DNA from: an uncultured Bacteroidales bacterium
GTDB taxonomy: Bacteria; Bacteroidota; Bacteroidia; Bacteroidales; UBA932
Direction: 5' to 3'
Length of the DNA: 8,680 nt
Assembly: GCA_900546395.1 (NCBI GenBank)
Contig: URDD01000090.1
Span: 1 to 8,680 of the forward strand
The notes under the pieces are model-generated. The model had not been told where the DNA came from. It did not search any database and saw only the letters and a program-made list of their open reading frames with translations. Positions within the stretch are counted from its first letter, which is position 1, and every line of letters starts with the position of its first letter. Both the position numbers and the translations under genes were made by a program. Positions 1 through 6,877 of the stretch are shown here, piece by piece.

Positions 1-1
1 T

Positions 2-1048
2 GCGAAGGCAATACGCTGGACCGTTCTTCCTCATGATATGGATAAGTCCTTGATTCGTAACCATATAGCTTTAGAGTATTCCAGGATTCTATTTAATCCT
101 TCTGAAAATTACCACGACCCTGCAGCAGTGCTTTTTACTCCAGCATCGAAATATGTGAATGTCTATATAACAGGATATTATACAGACAGTTCGACGGGTA
201 GGAGAGAGTACAGGGACGGAGAGTATCTTGGAGTCTATCAGATGAGTGACCAGGTGCAGAGAGCCAAAGGACGTATTGAAGTGGAATCTCTGAAAAATGC
301 AGACGGATCTGATCCGTCCAAGATTACCGGAGGGTATGTGTTGGAGGCGGATCTTCATGAAGGGAACAATTATACATCCCATGGTATAAAATTAAGCTAT
401 AAGTATCCGGAAGATGATGACTATGACCAGTCGCAGTATGATTATATTTCCAATTTTATAAATGAGGCGGAATCTGCTCTTTATGGGCGGAATTATACTG
501 ATTCTGAAAGAGGATGGAGAAAATATTTCGATGAAAGGACATTGGCGGACTTCATTATAGTCAAGGAACTGGCCGGAGATCTGGACGGTTATACCAGTAC
601 ATATTTCTACAAGCGCAGGAATGTTGGGAAATTGTTTTTCGGTCCTATATGGGATTGTGACAAGGGGTGGAATAATGACAAGAGAGTTCCGCATTGGGAA
701 TATCCCCCTTTGCAGAGCCTGATGATAAAGGCAGGTTTCTGGATGCCTCCGTATGTTCAGAATGACTGGTTCTGGCGCTTTTGGTCAGACCCTTCCTTCA
801 GAAGATTTGTAGCTGAAAGATGGGCGCAGAAAAAGGATGCCTTGCTGGCTGCAACAGACAGGATTCTTGATGAGATGCCAGTCAGGATGAAAAAGGCGAT
901 TGATGCCAACTTTGAAGTATGGCCTTTCTATTATCAGTTCAGTGACGAGGCGAATATGCCTGCCAGCAATTATCATGACGAAATAGAAAGAATCAGACGC
1001 CTGACAAGGGAAAGGGCTCAGCTGCTTGACAGACTGTTCAACGAGTAG
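2..1048 (+). CDS. CotH-like (CotH kinase family) protein, 5' partial
   Basis: The reading frame is open to the left edge. The 12 codons before the first ATG (position 38) read AKAIRWTVLPHD and join smoothly to MDKSLIRNHIALEYSR, matching the usual CotH stretch 'W.ll..y.DkslirN..ayd.sr', so the ATG at 38 is internal and the start and any signal peptide lie outside. Counting from that ATG, the visible blocks are GEYLGVYQMSDQV (61-73), GGYVLEADL (98-106), a KYPEDDD loop (122-128), the FIIVKELAGDLDGYTSTYFYK helix-strand region from 172, and GPIWDCDKGW (202-211), whose D206-x-D208 matches the DxD metal site of CotH kinases. Bacillus CotH phosphorylates spore-coat proteins; Bacteroidota homologues are usually secreted and their targets are unknown. 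The family is clear, but kinase activity and substrate are not established here. It converges with tatC, with only 27 bp between the stops. Confidence 0.85.
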   Translation, partial: AKAIRWTVLPHDMDKSLIRNHIALEYSRILFNPSENYHDPAAVLFTPASKYVNVYITGYYTDSSTGRREYRDGEYLGVYQMSDQVQRAKGRIEVESLKNADGSDPSKITGGYVLEADLHEGNNYTSHGIKLSYKYPEDDDYDQSQYDYISNFINEAESALYGRNYTDSERGWRKYFDERTLADFIIVKELAGDLDGYTSTYFYKRRNVGKLFFGPIWDCDKGWNNDKRVPHWEYPPLQSLMIKAGFWMPPYVQNDWFWRFWSDPSFRRFVAERWAQKKDALLAATDRILDEMPVRMKKAIDANFEVWPFYYQFSDEANMPASNYHDEIERIRRLTRERAQLLDRLFNE

Positions 1049-1075
1049 GGATAGCGAGTATTAGCCCGGTGAGCA

Positions 1076-1915
1076 TTATTGTTCCGCATTTGGATTTTTG
1101 TCCCGGGCTACAGCTATTCCCAGTTCATATAGAAGGAATAAAGGAACAAAAACTATCATCAGAGAGAATGGATCCCCGGTAGGAGTAATGACGGCAGCAA
1201 GAACCATAAGTACAACGACTGCGTGTCTTCTGTATTTCTTCAGGAATGCTTTGCTGACAATACCAAGGCGGGACAGTACCCACGTAAGTAGAGGAAGTTC
1301 GAATACTATTCCCATAATGAAAACCATCATCAGAAAGTTTCCCATATAGGAATTAAGGTTAATCTGGTTGGTTATAGCTTCGCTTATCTGATATTCAGTA
1401 AGAAATCTGAATGTAAACGGAAATACAAGGCAATATCCTACAGCGCATCCTGCAAAGAACATAATTGTTCCGAAGCCGAATGCAAAACCTACACTTTTTT
1501 TCTCATTAGGAAAGAGTGCGGGGCTTATGAATTTCCACAGCTCATATATAATGTAGGGGAAAATAAGGACAAGAGAAAACCAGAATGATGTGGTAATATG
1601 CGTCATAAACTGTGACGCAACATTTATATTGATTATATCTACGTGGAATGATTCGTCAGAAAAACCGAGAAACTTCACTCCGGAAAGCCATTTGTACAGG
1701 AAAAACTCGGAACTGGTAGGTCCAAGTACGAAACTGTCAAAAATGTATGGCATTGCGGCAAAGCATCCAATGATGCAAATCAGCAGGACAACTGCAACTC
1801 TCATCAGTGACCATCTGAGAACTTCAAGATGTCCCCAGAAAGACATTTCCTCTCCGTCTTGTGCAGTTTCTTGTTTGTTGTTTTCAGTTATGTCTTTTGC
1901 TTTTTCGTTTTCCAT
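1076..1915 (-). CDS. tatC: Sec-independent (twin-arginine) protein translocase TatC
   Basis: This is the polytopic inner-membrane receptor of the Tat system, which recognises twin-arginine signals and exports folded proteins. The 279 residues fit the family, with a charged N-terminal tail of about 24 residues and six hydrophobic segments. Recognisable blocks are MSFWGHLEVLR (24-34), PYIIYELWKFISPALFPNE (120-138), GIVFELPLL (202-210), KKYRRHAVVV (226-235), and AAVITPTGDPFS (240-251) followed by LLYELGI. Glu138 matches the signal-binding Glu103 of E. coli TatC. The position of E. coli Glu15 (HLxELR) is Val32 here, with Glu31 next to it. The gene is last in the minus-strand cluster but is separated from the isomerase gene by an intrinsic terminator, and a weak promoter candidate lies just upstream, so it may be transcribed on its own. 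Its partner tatA lies about 3.6 kb away on the same strand. Confidence 0.97.
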   Translation of the reverse strand: MENEKAKDITENNKQETAQDGEEMSFWGHLEVLRWSLMRVAVVLLICIIGCFAAMPYIFDSFVLGPTSSEFFLYKWLSGVKFLGFSDESFHVDIININVASQFMTHITTSFWFSLVLIFPYIIYELWKFISPALFPNEKKSVGFAFGFGTIMFFAGCAVGYCLVFPFTFRFLTEYQISEAITNQINLNSYMGNFLMMVFIMGIVFELPLLTWVLSRLGIVSKAFLKKYRRHAVVVLMVLAAVITPTGDPFSLMIVFVPLFLLYELGIAVARDKNPNAEQ

Positions 1916-1935
1916 CTATCCTTAATTTAGAGGCA

Positions 1936-1967
1936 CAAATATCGCGAAAAAACGTTCAACTTACAAG
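1936..1967 (-). promoter_or_regulatory. Candidate promoter for tatC
   Basis: Read on the minus strand, GATATTTG (1943-1936) matches the Bacteroidetes -7 box TAnnTTTG at all but one defined base, and CTTG (1967-1964) lies 20 nt upstream where the TTTG -33 element is expected. The spacing is right and it sits between the upstream terminator and the tatC ATG, leaving a leader of about 15 nt. The match is imperfect and the region is A/T-rich, so chance is possible. Confidence 0.35.
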
Positions 1968-1980
1968 TTTGCATTATCAA

Positions 1981-2018
1981 GAAAAGGACAACTTTGCAAA
2001 TTGACTGCAAAGTTGTCC
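1981..2018 (-). terminator. Intrinsic terminator after the isomerase gene
   Basis: A perfect 13-bp inverted repeat, GGACAACTTTGCA (1986-1998) and TGCAAAGTTGTCC (2006-2018), encloses a 7-nt loop. In the minus-strand transcript the stem is followed directly by TTTTCTT, the signature of a rho-independent terminator, 33 nt after the isomerase stop codon. On the plus strand no T-run follows, so it acts in one direction. It separates tatC from the upstream genes. Confidence 0.88.
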
Positions 2019-2050
2019 CTGAATCCAATCCGGTTATGTGAAGCGGTTTT

Positions 2051-2965
2051 TTATTCTGCCTTTGTATAGGTGGCAGGAACAAAAGGTGCATCAATAAGAT
2101 AGTCGATGCTTTCACTGATACTGCGCGTAACATCATCGTAGCTGTATCTTTCCACTTCTACTACTATATCTTCTACGCCTGCTATGGCAGCATTCCTGAA
2201 TATTGCGTCAAATCCTACCATGCCGCTCTGTCCTATTTCTCTCTCGTCTTTGATATGAAGGAGCTTGAAGCGTCCCGGATACTTCTTGAAGTAATCCACG
2301 GGGCTTGCTTTTCCTATAACAGCCCAATATACGTCCATTTCAAAAAAGACGTACTGAGGGTCTGTATTGGCGAGCATGTAATCGTACATGACATCTTTTC
2401 CTTCCACTTTGCTGAACTCATGTGCATGATTGTGGTAGCCGAATGATATGCCGTTTGCATTACATCTTTTGCCCACTTCGTTAAAATAGTTGCAATATGC
2501 TTTAAGCTCATCCAATGTATCCGGAACTTTAAGGTATGGCATCACAAGATATTTCATCCCTGCAGCCTTGTGCGCGGCTATACATTCGTCCCACCATTTC
2601 AGGCTCTCGGAAAAGTCTCCGCTCTTTATTTCCTTTTCAGAAAGATATTTGTTGCAATGTGATGACAGGACTTCAAGTCCGGCTGCTTCTACGTCAGCTT
2701 TGAACTGAGCCGGTTCCTGTCCGTAGAATTTTCCGTCGGAATAACTTGCTGCCTCAATCGAGGTATATCCCATTTCCGCAAGGCTCTTCAGCAGAGGATT
2801 GTAGTCACTTTGGTTTTTTCCGTAACTTCCTATAAGGCTTCTGACAGAATACATCTGTATGCCTATTTCTTTTTTTACAGGCGTGCTGCATGTGCCTGTC
2901 GAACAGCAAGATGCTACTGCCACAGCGGCAGCTGCAATCGCTGATATGAAGTAAGTTTTTTTCAT
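2051..2965 (-). CDS. Sugar phosphate isomerase/epimerase-like TIM-barrel lipoprotein
   Basis: The first 20 residues form a lipoprotein signal: MKK, an Ala-rich hydrophobic core and the lipobox VASC (17-20), so the mature protein starts at Cys20 and is lipid-anchored. Cys21 and Cys26 follow closely, which is unusual. The rest is an AP-endonuclease-2/xylose-isomerase-like barrel: GIQMYSVR (35-42), LEVLSSH (97-103), GISFGYHNHAHEF (172-184), FFEMDVYW (207-214), KLLHIKD (234-240) and VVEVERY (268-274). The last four blocks carry the expected His, Asp, His and Glu metal-site residues. Cytoplasmic relatives include IolE, hydroxypyruvate isomerase and the C-glycoside deglycosylating enzymes; exported lipoprotein forms often sit beside Gfo/Idh/MocA and DUF1080 genes in Bacteroidota. 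There is no acidic lipoprotein-export signal after the Cys, so it probably faces the periplasm. Terminators lie on both sides and I see no good promoter. The fold is sure; the reaction is not known. Confidence 0.9.
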   Translation of the reverse strand: MKKTYFISAIAAAAVAVASCCSTGTCSTPVKKEIGIQMYSVRSLIGSYGKNQSDYNPLLKSLAEMGYTSIEAASYSDGKFYGQEPAQFKADVEAAGLEVLSSHCNKYLSEKEIKSGDFSESLKWWDECIAAHKAAGMKYLVMPYLKVPDTLDELKAYCNYFNEVGKRCNANGISFGYHNHAHEFSKVEGKDVMYDYMLANTDPQYVFFEMDVYWAVIGKASPVDYFKKYPGRFKLLHIKDEREIGQSGMVGFDAIFRNAAIAGVEDIVVEVERYSYDDVTRSISESIDYLIDAPFVPATYTKAE

Positions 2966-3030
2966 GTCTGGTTTAATTATGTGTCTGATTTTATGCCATC
3001 AGATTGATGCCTTATCTGCTGGCAGCTATT

Positions 3031-3076
3031 AAAAAATGAGGGAGACTCTTTAAAAATTTATTTTGAGTCTCCCTCA
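3031..3076 (-). terminator. Strong intrinsic terminator after the DUF1080 gene
   Basis: A perfect 12-bp inverted repeat, TGAGGGAGACTC (3037-3048) and GAGTCTCCCTCA (3065-3076), encloses a 16-nt A/T-rich loop. On the minus strand the stem is followed by six T residues (3036-3031). It begins 23 nt past the DUF1080 stop codon and lies about 65 bp before the isomerase start, so it should end or strongly reduce transcription from the upstream four-gene operon. Confidence 0.9.
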
Positions 3077-3098
3077 ATCTTCTTTACTCTTTCAGGAA

Positions 3099-3974
3099 TT
3101 AGTCAAGGACTTTGATTCTGATATTGCGGAACCATACATCGTCTCCGTGATCCTGGAATCCGAAATATCCTTCGTGGTTCTTGCCGCCGCAGTTGTTCAG
3201 AAGTTCAAATGCAAGAGGCCATTTTTCAGGGCTGAATTTGCTTGCCTTGAGCATGTCAGTCCACTGTGGAGTCCACAAATGGTACTCAAGAACATTTTCG
3301 TCATTCTGGTAGTGTACTACAGTACCTTTGTAAACCATGATTTTTCCTTTGTTCCATTTTCCGAAAGGTTTCTGGTTCTGCGGAACTGCAGGAATCATGT
3401 CATAAAGTGATGCAGACTGGCGGTTTCCGTTCTTTCCGAGTTTTGCGTCAGGATGGTTCTCGTTGTCCAGTACCTGATATTCAGGGCAAGAGATGTAGAT
3501 TGGCTCGAGGACGGTTTTTCCATCTTTTTCAGTAGTCACTTCCTGTGCAAGGTAGAATACTCCGGAGTTTCCGCCTTTTGAAACTTTCCACTCGAATTCT
3601 ACTTCAAAGTTTTTGAATTTGTGTGTAAAGATGAGGTCGCCGCCTTCTCCTGTCTGGGCTTCGCCACCGCCTGAACCTGTAAATTTGATAGCGCCGTTGT
3701 CAACGCTCCATCTTGATGGAACATTGTCCTTTCCGTAACCTCTCCAGCCTTTCAAGGTCTTTCCGTCAAAGATGACATAATATCCGTCCTTGTCAACAGG
3801 GAACTCGCTGAGGTCAACCTGTGGCTTGTCAAGAGTCTTATAAGCAGGAGCGGCAGCTTCTGTCTTAGTCTCTGCAACAGCGTCTTTTTCGTTTTTCTTA
3901 TTATTCTGATTACCGCAGGAAGCCATAGTCATTACTATAGCAAGACTAGCTGCGAAAAAACTGATTTTTTTCAT
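3099..3974 (-). CDS. DUF1080 / 3-keto-disaccharide hydrolase domain lipoprotein
   Basis: The protein begins with a lipoprotein signal ending in MASC (17-20), followed by a Lys/Asn/Glu/Ala-rich linker to about residue 55. The rest is one DUF1080 domain (PF06439, a concanavalin-like beta-sandwich): YYVIFDGKTLKGW (65-77), WSVDNGAIKF (89-98), GDLIFTHKFKNFEVEFEWK (112-130), GGNSGVFYLAQ (134-144), PEYQVLDNENHPD (164-176), KPFGKWNKGKIMVYKG (202-217) and GYFGFQDHGDDVWFRNIRI (269-287). Family members are linked to cleavage of glycosides oxidised at C3, and the domain is usual beside Gfo/Idh/MocA dehydrogenases. The linker has no clear surface-export signal, so periplasmic anchoring is likelier than surface display. 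The gene starts 31 bp after the Tat-signal oxidoreductase and should be co-transcribed with it. No Shine-Dalgarno sequence is seen. The domain is certain; substrate and mechanism (hydrolase or lyase) are inferred. Confidence 0.93.
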   Translation of the reverse strand: MKKISFFAASLAIVMTMASCGNQNNKKNEKDAVAETKTEAAAPAYKTLDKPQVDLSEFPVDKDGYYVIFDGKTLKGWRGYGKDNVPSRWSVDNGAIKFTGSGGGEAQTGEGGDLIFTHKFKNFEVEFEWKVSKGGNSGVFYLAQEVTTEKDGKTVLEPIYISCPEYQVLDNENHPDAKLGKNGNRQSASLYDMIPAVPQNQKPFGKWNKGKIMVYKGTVVHYQNDENVLEYHLWTPQWTDMLKASKFSPEKWPLAFELLNNCGGKNHEGYFGFQDHGDDVWFRNIRIKVLD

Positions 3975-4005
3975 TTTATTGTAATTTTAATTGTTGGTGG
4001 TCCTG

Positions 4006-5484
4006 TTAAAGAGGCATATCAGGGAGTGAGTATCCGTTCTGATAGTTATGTTTGATAAGTTCCTGAGCAAACTGGTTTGCATCTACAGGCTCTGTCCATG
4101 TCTTGTCAAACGTAGGATGTCCGTCCTTGATATGGAAGCCGTCCTTTATGACAGTCCTTATAGTTGCGCCCTCTGGGATGTTTGTAAATCTCATGTTCGG
4201 TCCGTCCCAATGAAGTTCCTGATTGAGGCTCTGAAGCCTTACTGCAAGTACACCCATTACGACCATCTCGTTGAAAGGTCCGGCCTCGCTGAAATCTGAT
4301 GCGCTAGGTGTTCTGTACTCTGGATCCTCTTTACAAGCGCGCACCCAGTCCATCTGGTGTGATTCAGTGATTTCCCTGAGAACCTTAGGAGCATCAGGAA
4401 CACGACCTGAAACAAGATATGGATTGACGCCGTAGCATCCGCAGATAAGAATATCCTTTGTACCGTAGAAAATAGCGCCTCCGCCCTGCATATTAAGATC
4501 TACTCCTGCAGGAAGACCCTCAGGTCTTACCGGCTTGAGACCTCCGTCGTACCAATTGACTACAACCTCAGGCATTGCCACTTTAGGCATATTGTCCCTG
4601 GCAGGGAAAGTAAAGCGTATCATCTCTGCGTTAGGCGCGGACTCGTTAAGAAGAAGTGTCGAACTTCCCTGTACTTTAGTCGGATATCCGAGTTTCAGTC
4701 CTTTAAATACAGGATGAAGGATATGACATGCCATATCTCCCAATGCTCCAGTACCGAAATCCCACCATCCGCGGAAATTCCAAGGAGTATATATCTGGTT
4801 GAACGGACGCATAGGTGCAGGACCGATAAAAGATTCCCAGTTCAGTGTTTTTGGAATTCTGTCGATCTGCTCTGGACGGGCAAGACCCTGAGGCCAGATA
4901 GGCCTGTCGGTAAATGCATCCACGCGGGTTACTTCGCCGATTTCACCGTTCCATATCCACTCGCAGACTTTTCTTACACCTTCGCCAGATGCTCCCTGGT
5001 TACCCATCTGGGTAGCAACTTTATGCTTGGCTGCAAGTTTTGTGAGAAGGCGGGACTCATAAACTGTATGAGTAAGCGGCTTCTCTACATAGACATGTTT
5101 TCCTGCGGCGATTGCTTCGGCTGCAATAAGAGCGTGTGTGTGGTCTGCAGTAGCCACCATCACGGCATCAGCTTCGTTAAGCATTTCGTCATACATCCTG
5201 CGGTAGTCGTTGTATTTCTTCGCATTAGGATAACGTCTGAAAATATGGTCTGCATATTTCCAGTCCACGTCGCAAAGTCCGATAATGTTTTCACTTTCAA
5301 GACCTCTGAGGACAGATGCGCCGCGGCCTCCGATACCTACGCCCAAAATTTTGAGTTTGTCCTTTGAAGGAGCCGGGGATGCTCCGAAGTTCTTACCCAG
5401 GATTACATTTGGGGCAACCGACATTCCGATTGCTGCTGCCGCTCCTTTTTTCAGGAACGATCTTCTGGACATTTCATTAGCCAT
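4006..5484 (-). CDS. Tat-exported Gfo/Idh/MocA family oxidoreductase
   Basis: The N-terminus is a textbook twin-arginine signal: SRRSFLKK (6-13), then an Ala-rich hydrophobic stretch to about residue 30 and a Ser/Pro/Ala region where cleavage could occur (around 36-38). Met1 and Met5 both keep the RR motif; Met1 is used because its frame has no conflict. The mature part starts with a Rossmann fold, LKILGVGIGGRG (44-55), with acidic D72 and D74 after the second strand, ATADHTHA (111-118) and the family's EKP motif (134-136). The C-terminal catalytic region has GTGALGDMACHILHP (244-258) with D250 and H254. At 492 residues it is longer than the usual cytoplasmic forms of about 350. Such enzymes carry NAD(P) and must fold before export, as Zymomonas glucose-fructose oxidoreductase does. 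It lies 35 bp behind tatA and 31 bp before the DUF1080 gene. A C3-specific glycoside dehydrogenase is the best guess; the substrate is unknown. Confidence 0.95.
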   Translation of the reverse strand: MANEMSRRSFLKKGAAAAIGMSVAPNVILGKNFGASPAPSKDKLKILGVGIGGRGASVLRGLESENIIGLCDVDWKYADHIFRRYPNAKKYNDYRRMYDEMLNEADAVMVATADHTHALIAAEAIAAGKHVYVEKPLTHTVYESRLLTKLAAKHKVATQMGNQGASGEGVRKVCEWIWNGEIGEVTRVDAFTDRPIWPQGLARPEQIDRIPKTLNWESFIGPAPMRPFNQIYTPWNFRGWWDFGTGALGDMACHILHPVFKGLKLGYPTKVQGSSTLLLNESAPNAEMIRFTFPARDNMPKVAMPEVVVNWYDGGLKPVRPEGLPAGVDLNMQGGGAIFYGTKDILICGCYGVNPYLVSGRVPDAPKVLREITESHQMDWVRACKEDPEYRTPSASDFSEAGPFNEMVVMGVLAVRLQSLNQELHWDGPNMRFTNIPEGATIRTVIKDGFHIKDGHPTFDKTWTEPVDANQFAQELIKHNYQNGYSLPDMPL

Positions 5485-5519
5485 TGTCTTTGTGTTTTAG
5501 TTGTTATTACAAAAAGAAA

Positions 5520-5708
5520 TTATTTCTCAATTTCGTTATTAATATCTTTTTCAATGCTGTTGAGCCCGTCCTTGAAGCTTTTTACTCCTTTACCGAGGCC
5601 TTTCATAAGTTCAGGAATCTTTTTCCCGCCGAACAGCAGAAGGATCAGCAGTGTGATCGCTAATATCTCACCGCCTCCTAAATTTCCTAAAAACAATAAG
5701 TTGTTCAT
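5520..5708 (-). CDS. tatA: Sec-independent protein translocase TatA/TatE
   Basis: This 62-residue protein has the TatA layout: a short N-terminus, one membrane helix (about residues 13-27, EILAITLLILLLFGG), the hinge FGGKKIPEL (26-34), then the amphipathic helix MKGLGKGVKSFKDGL (35-49) and a short charged tail. It would oligomerise in the inner membrane to let folded substrates through. The hinge FGxKKxPEL is diagnostic of the TatA/TatE group; no tatB appears, so a two-component TatA-TatC system like that of many Gram-positives is likely. It sits tightly between two Gfo/Idh/MocA genes (13 bp after one stop, 35 bp before the next start), the second of which encodes the only Tat-signal protein in the window. 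That placement suggests its level is tied to this client. Confidence 0.96.
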   Translation of the reverse strand: MNNLLFLGNLGGGEILAITLLILLLFGGKKIPELMKGLGKGVKSFKDGLNSIEKDINNEIEK

Positions 5709-5721
5709 TATAATTCGTGTT

Positions 5722-6822
5722 TTAATTATTGTCAGTCAGTGCAGGCTCCAGCGTTCTCTTGTTAAGAAGTCCGTAACCGTCTTTCATATGTCTTCTTCTG
5801 TATCTTATTTCTTCCAGAGTCTTTTCATCACCGATGGACGGAAGGTCGTTTTCTCGGGCATTCTCGATGAATTTCCAGGCATACTCTGAAGCTATGGCGG
5901 AGTCTCTGAATGCAGGAAGACTGTCTATTGCTTTTCCGTTTCGTATGGATTCTGCGAATTTACTGCACAGGACATCAATGTTTTTCCCTCCGAACGGCTG
6001 GCTGACTGTCGCAGTCTTTGACGTGCCGTGAAGCTCTACGGTGGCAGTCTTGAAGTCATGTGTCATCCTGGCTATGCCTTTTGTGCCGATGATGTCTATA
6101 TATGAGTTGTGTGTCTGGTTCTTTGCGAGCTGGCCATAGACGAACCCCTGTGTAATGTCAAAAACGATTCCATTCTCGAATGTGCCGTGGCACTGCAGCC
6201 ACCAGGGATCCTTATAGTCCCACATTCTTATAGCCTGTGCGTTCCAAGTCTTGAATTCAGACTCTGCATACCATCTGGTTATATCTACATAGTGCATTCC
6301 GCAATCATGAAACGAAGGTCCTTCGTATTCGTGGCCTTCACCAGGTGCAAGTCCCGGAGTCATGTGACATACTCGGATAATTGCCAGTTCTCCGATTTCC
6401 CCTGAACGTACGAAATCGCGTATTGTATTATGATACCATGAGTTGCGTAGGTATAGATTTACTGTCGTCAGGACACTGGAACTCTCCGCAAGACGGACCA
6501 TCTCCCACTCGTCTTCCATAGAAGCCGCTATCGGCTTTTCTGCTATTATGTGCTTTCCTGATGAAACTGCTTTTCCAATCAGGTCTTTTCTTGAGTCGGC
6601 CAATGTTGAAAGGACTACAGCCTGGACAGAATCATCTGAAAAAATTTCATTGCAGTCAGAAATGACTTTTGCTTCAGGACAAACGGCTGAAGCGTATTCC
6701 CTTGATGCCGGCAGGATATCGCAGATATATGCTATATCCCATTCATCGCTTTTTCTCATTTCTTTAAGATAGAATTCTCCCATTCTTCCGAATCCTATCA
6801 GGGCAACTTTGATTTTATCCAT
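5722..6822 (-). CDS. Cytoplasmic Gfo/Idh/MocA family oxidoreductase
   Basis: The protein begins directly with the NAD(P)-binding fold, MDKIKVALIGFGRMG (GxGxxG at 10-15), with D35 at the end of the second strand, VVLSTLADSR (69-78), and EKP at 95-97. The catalytic block is PSFHDCGMHYVDITRWY (169-185) with D173 and H177. There is no signal peptide, so it stays in the cytoplasm, unlike its longer relative two genes downstream. Its 366 residues are normal for the family (inositol 2-dehydrogenase, glucose-fructose oxidoreductase and similar). It is the first gene of the minus-strand operon, with a consensus -7 box upstream and tatA 13 bp downstream. It may finish or reverse the oxidation begun by the exported enzyme, for example by reducing an imported keto-sugar; this is inference. 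An inositol-type dehydrogenase is the main alternative. Confidence 0.93.
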   Translation of the reverse strand: MDKIKVALIGFGRMGEFYLKEMRKSDEWDIAYICDILPASREYASAVCPEAKVISDCNEIFSDDSVQAVVLSTLADSRKDLIGKAVSSGKHIIAEKPIAASMEDEWEMVRLAESSSVLTTVNLYLRNSWYHNTIRDFVRSGEIGELAIIRVCHMTPGLAPGEGHEYEGPSFHDCGMHYVDITRWYAESEFKTWNAQAIRMWDYKDPWWLQCHGTFENGIVFDITQGFVYGQLAKNQTHNSYIDIIGTKGIARMTHDFKTATVELHGTSKTATVSQPFGGKNIDVLCSKFAESIRNGKAIDSLPAFRDSAIASEYAWKFIENARENDLPSIGDEKTLEEIRYRRRHMKDGYGLLNKRTLEPALTDNN

Positions 6823-6877
6823 TGTTTTGGTTATTGCTATGTTGTTCAGTTCGTCGTTTTAGTTTTATTTAATTAAA

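Noticed and set aside
38..40. ATG at 38 as the start of the CotH-like gene
   Set aside because: The frame stays open to the left edge and the preceding 12 residues continue the conserved CotH sequence, so the gene is 5' truncated by the window.
2966..3030. CATCA-GAT-TGATG repeat and possible promoter before the isomerase gene
   Set aside because: The stem is only 5 bp and no TAnnTTTG match is present, so neither a hairpin nor a promoter can be supported.
4714..5367. 217-codon open frame on the plus strand inside the Tat-signal oxidoreductase gene
   Set aside because: It is antisense to a clear, fully conserved gene, its translation is Cys- and His-rich without any family motif, and no promoter is seen.
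4006..5484. Assignment of the exported oxidoreductase as a GH109 glycosidase
   Set aside because: GH109 enzymes share the fold and a Tat signal, but the GDMACHILHP catalytic region and the DUF1080 neighbour fit a general Gfo/Idh/MocA dehydrogenase better; I see no GH109-specific motif.
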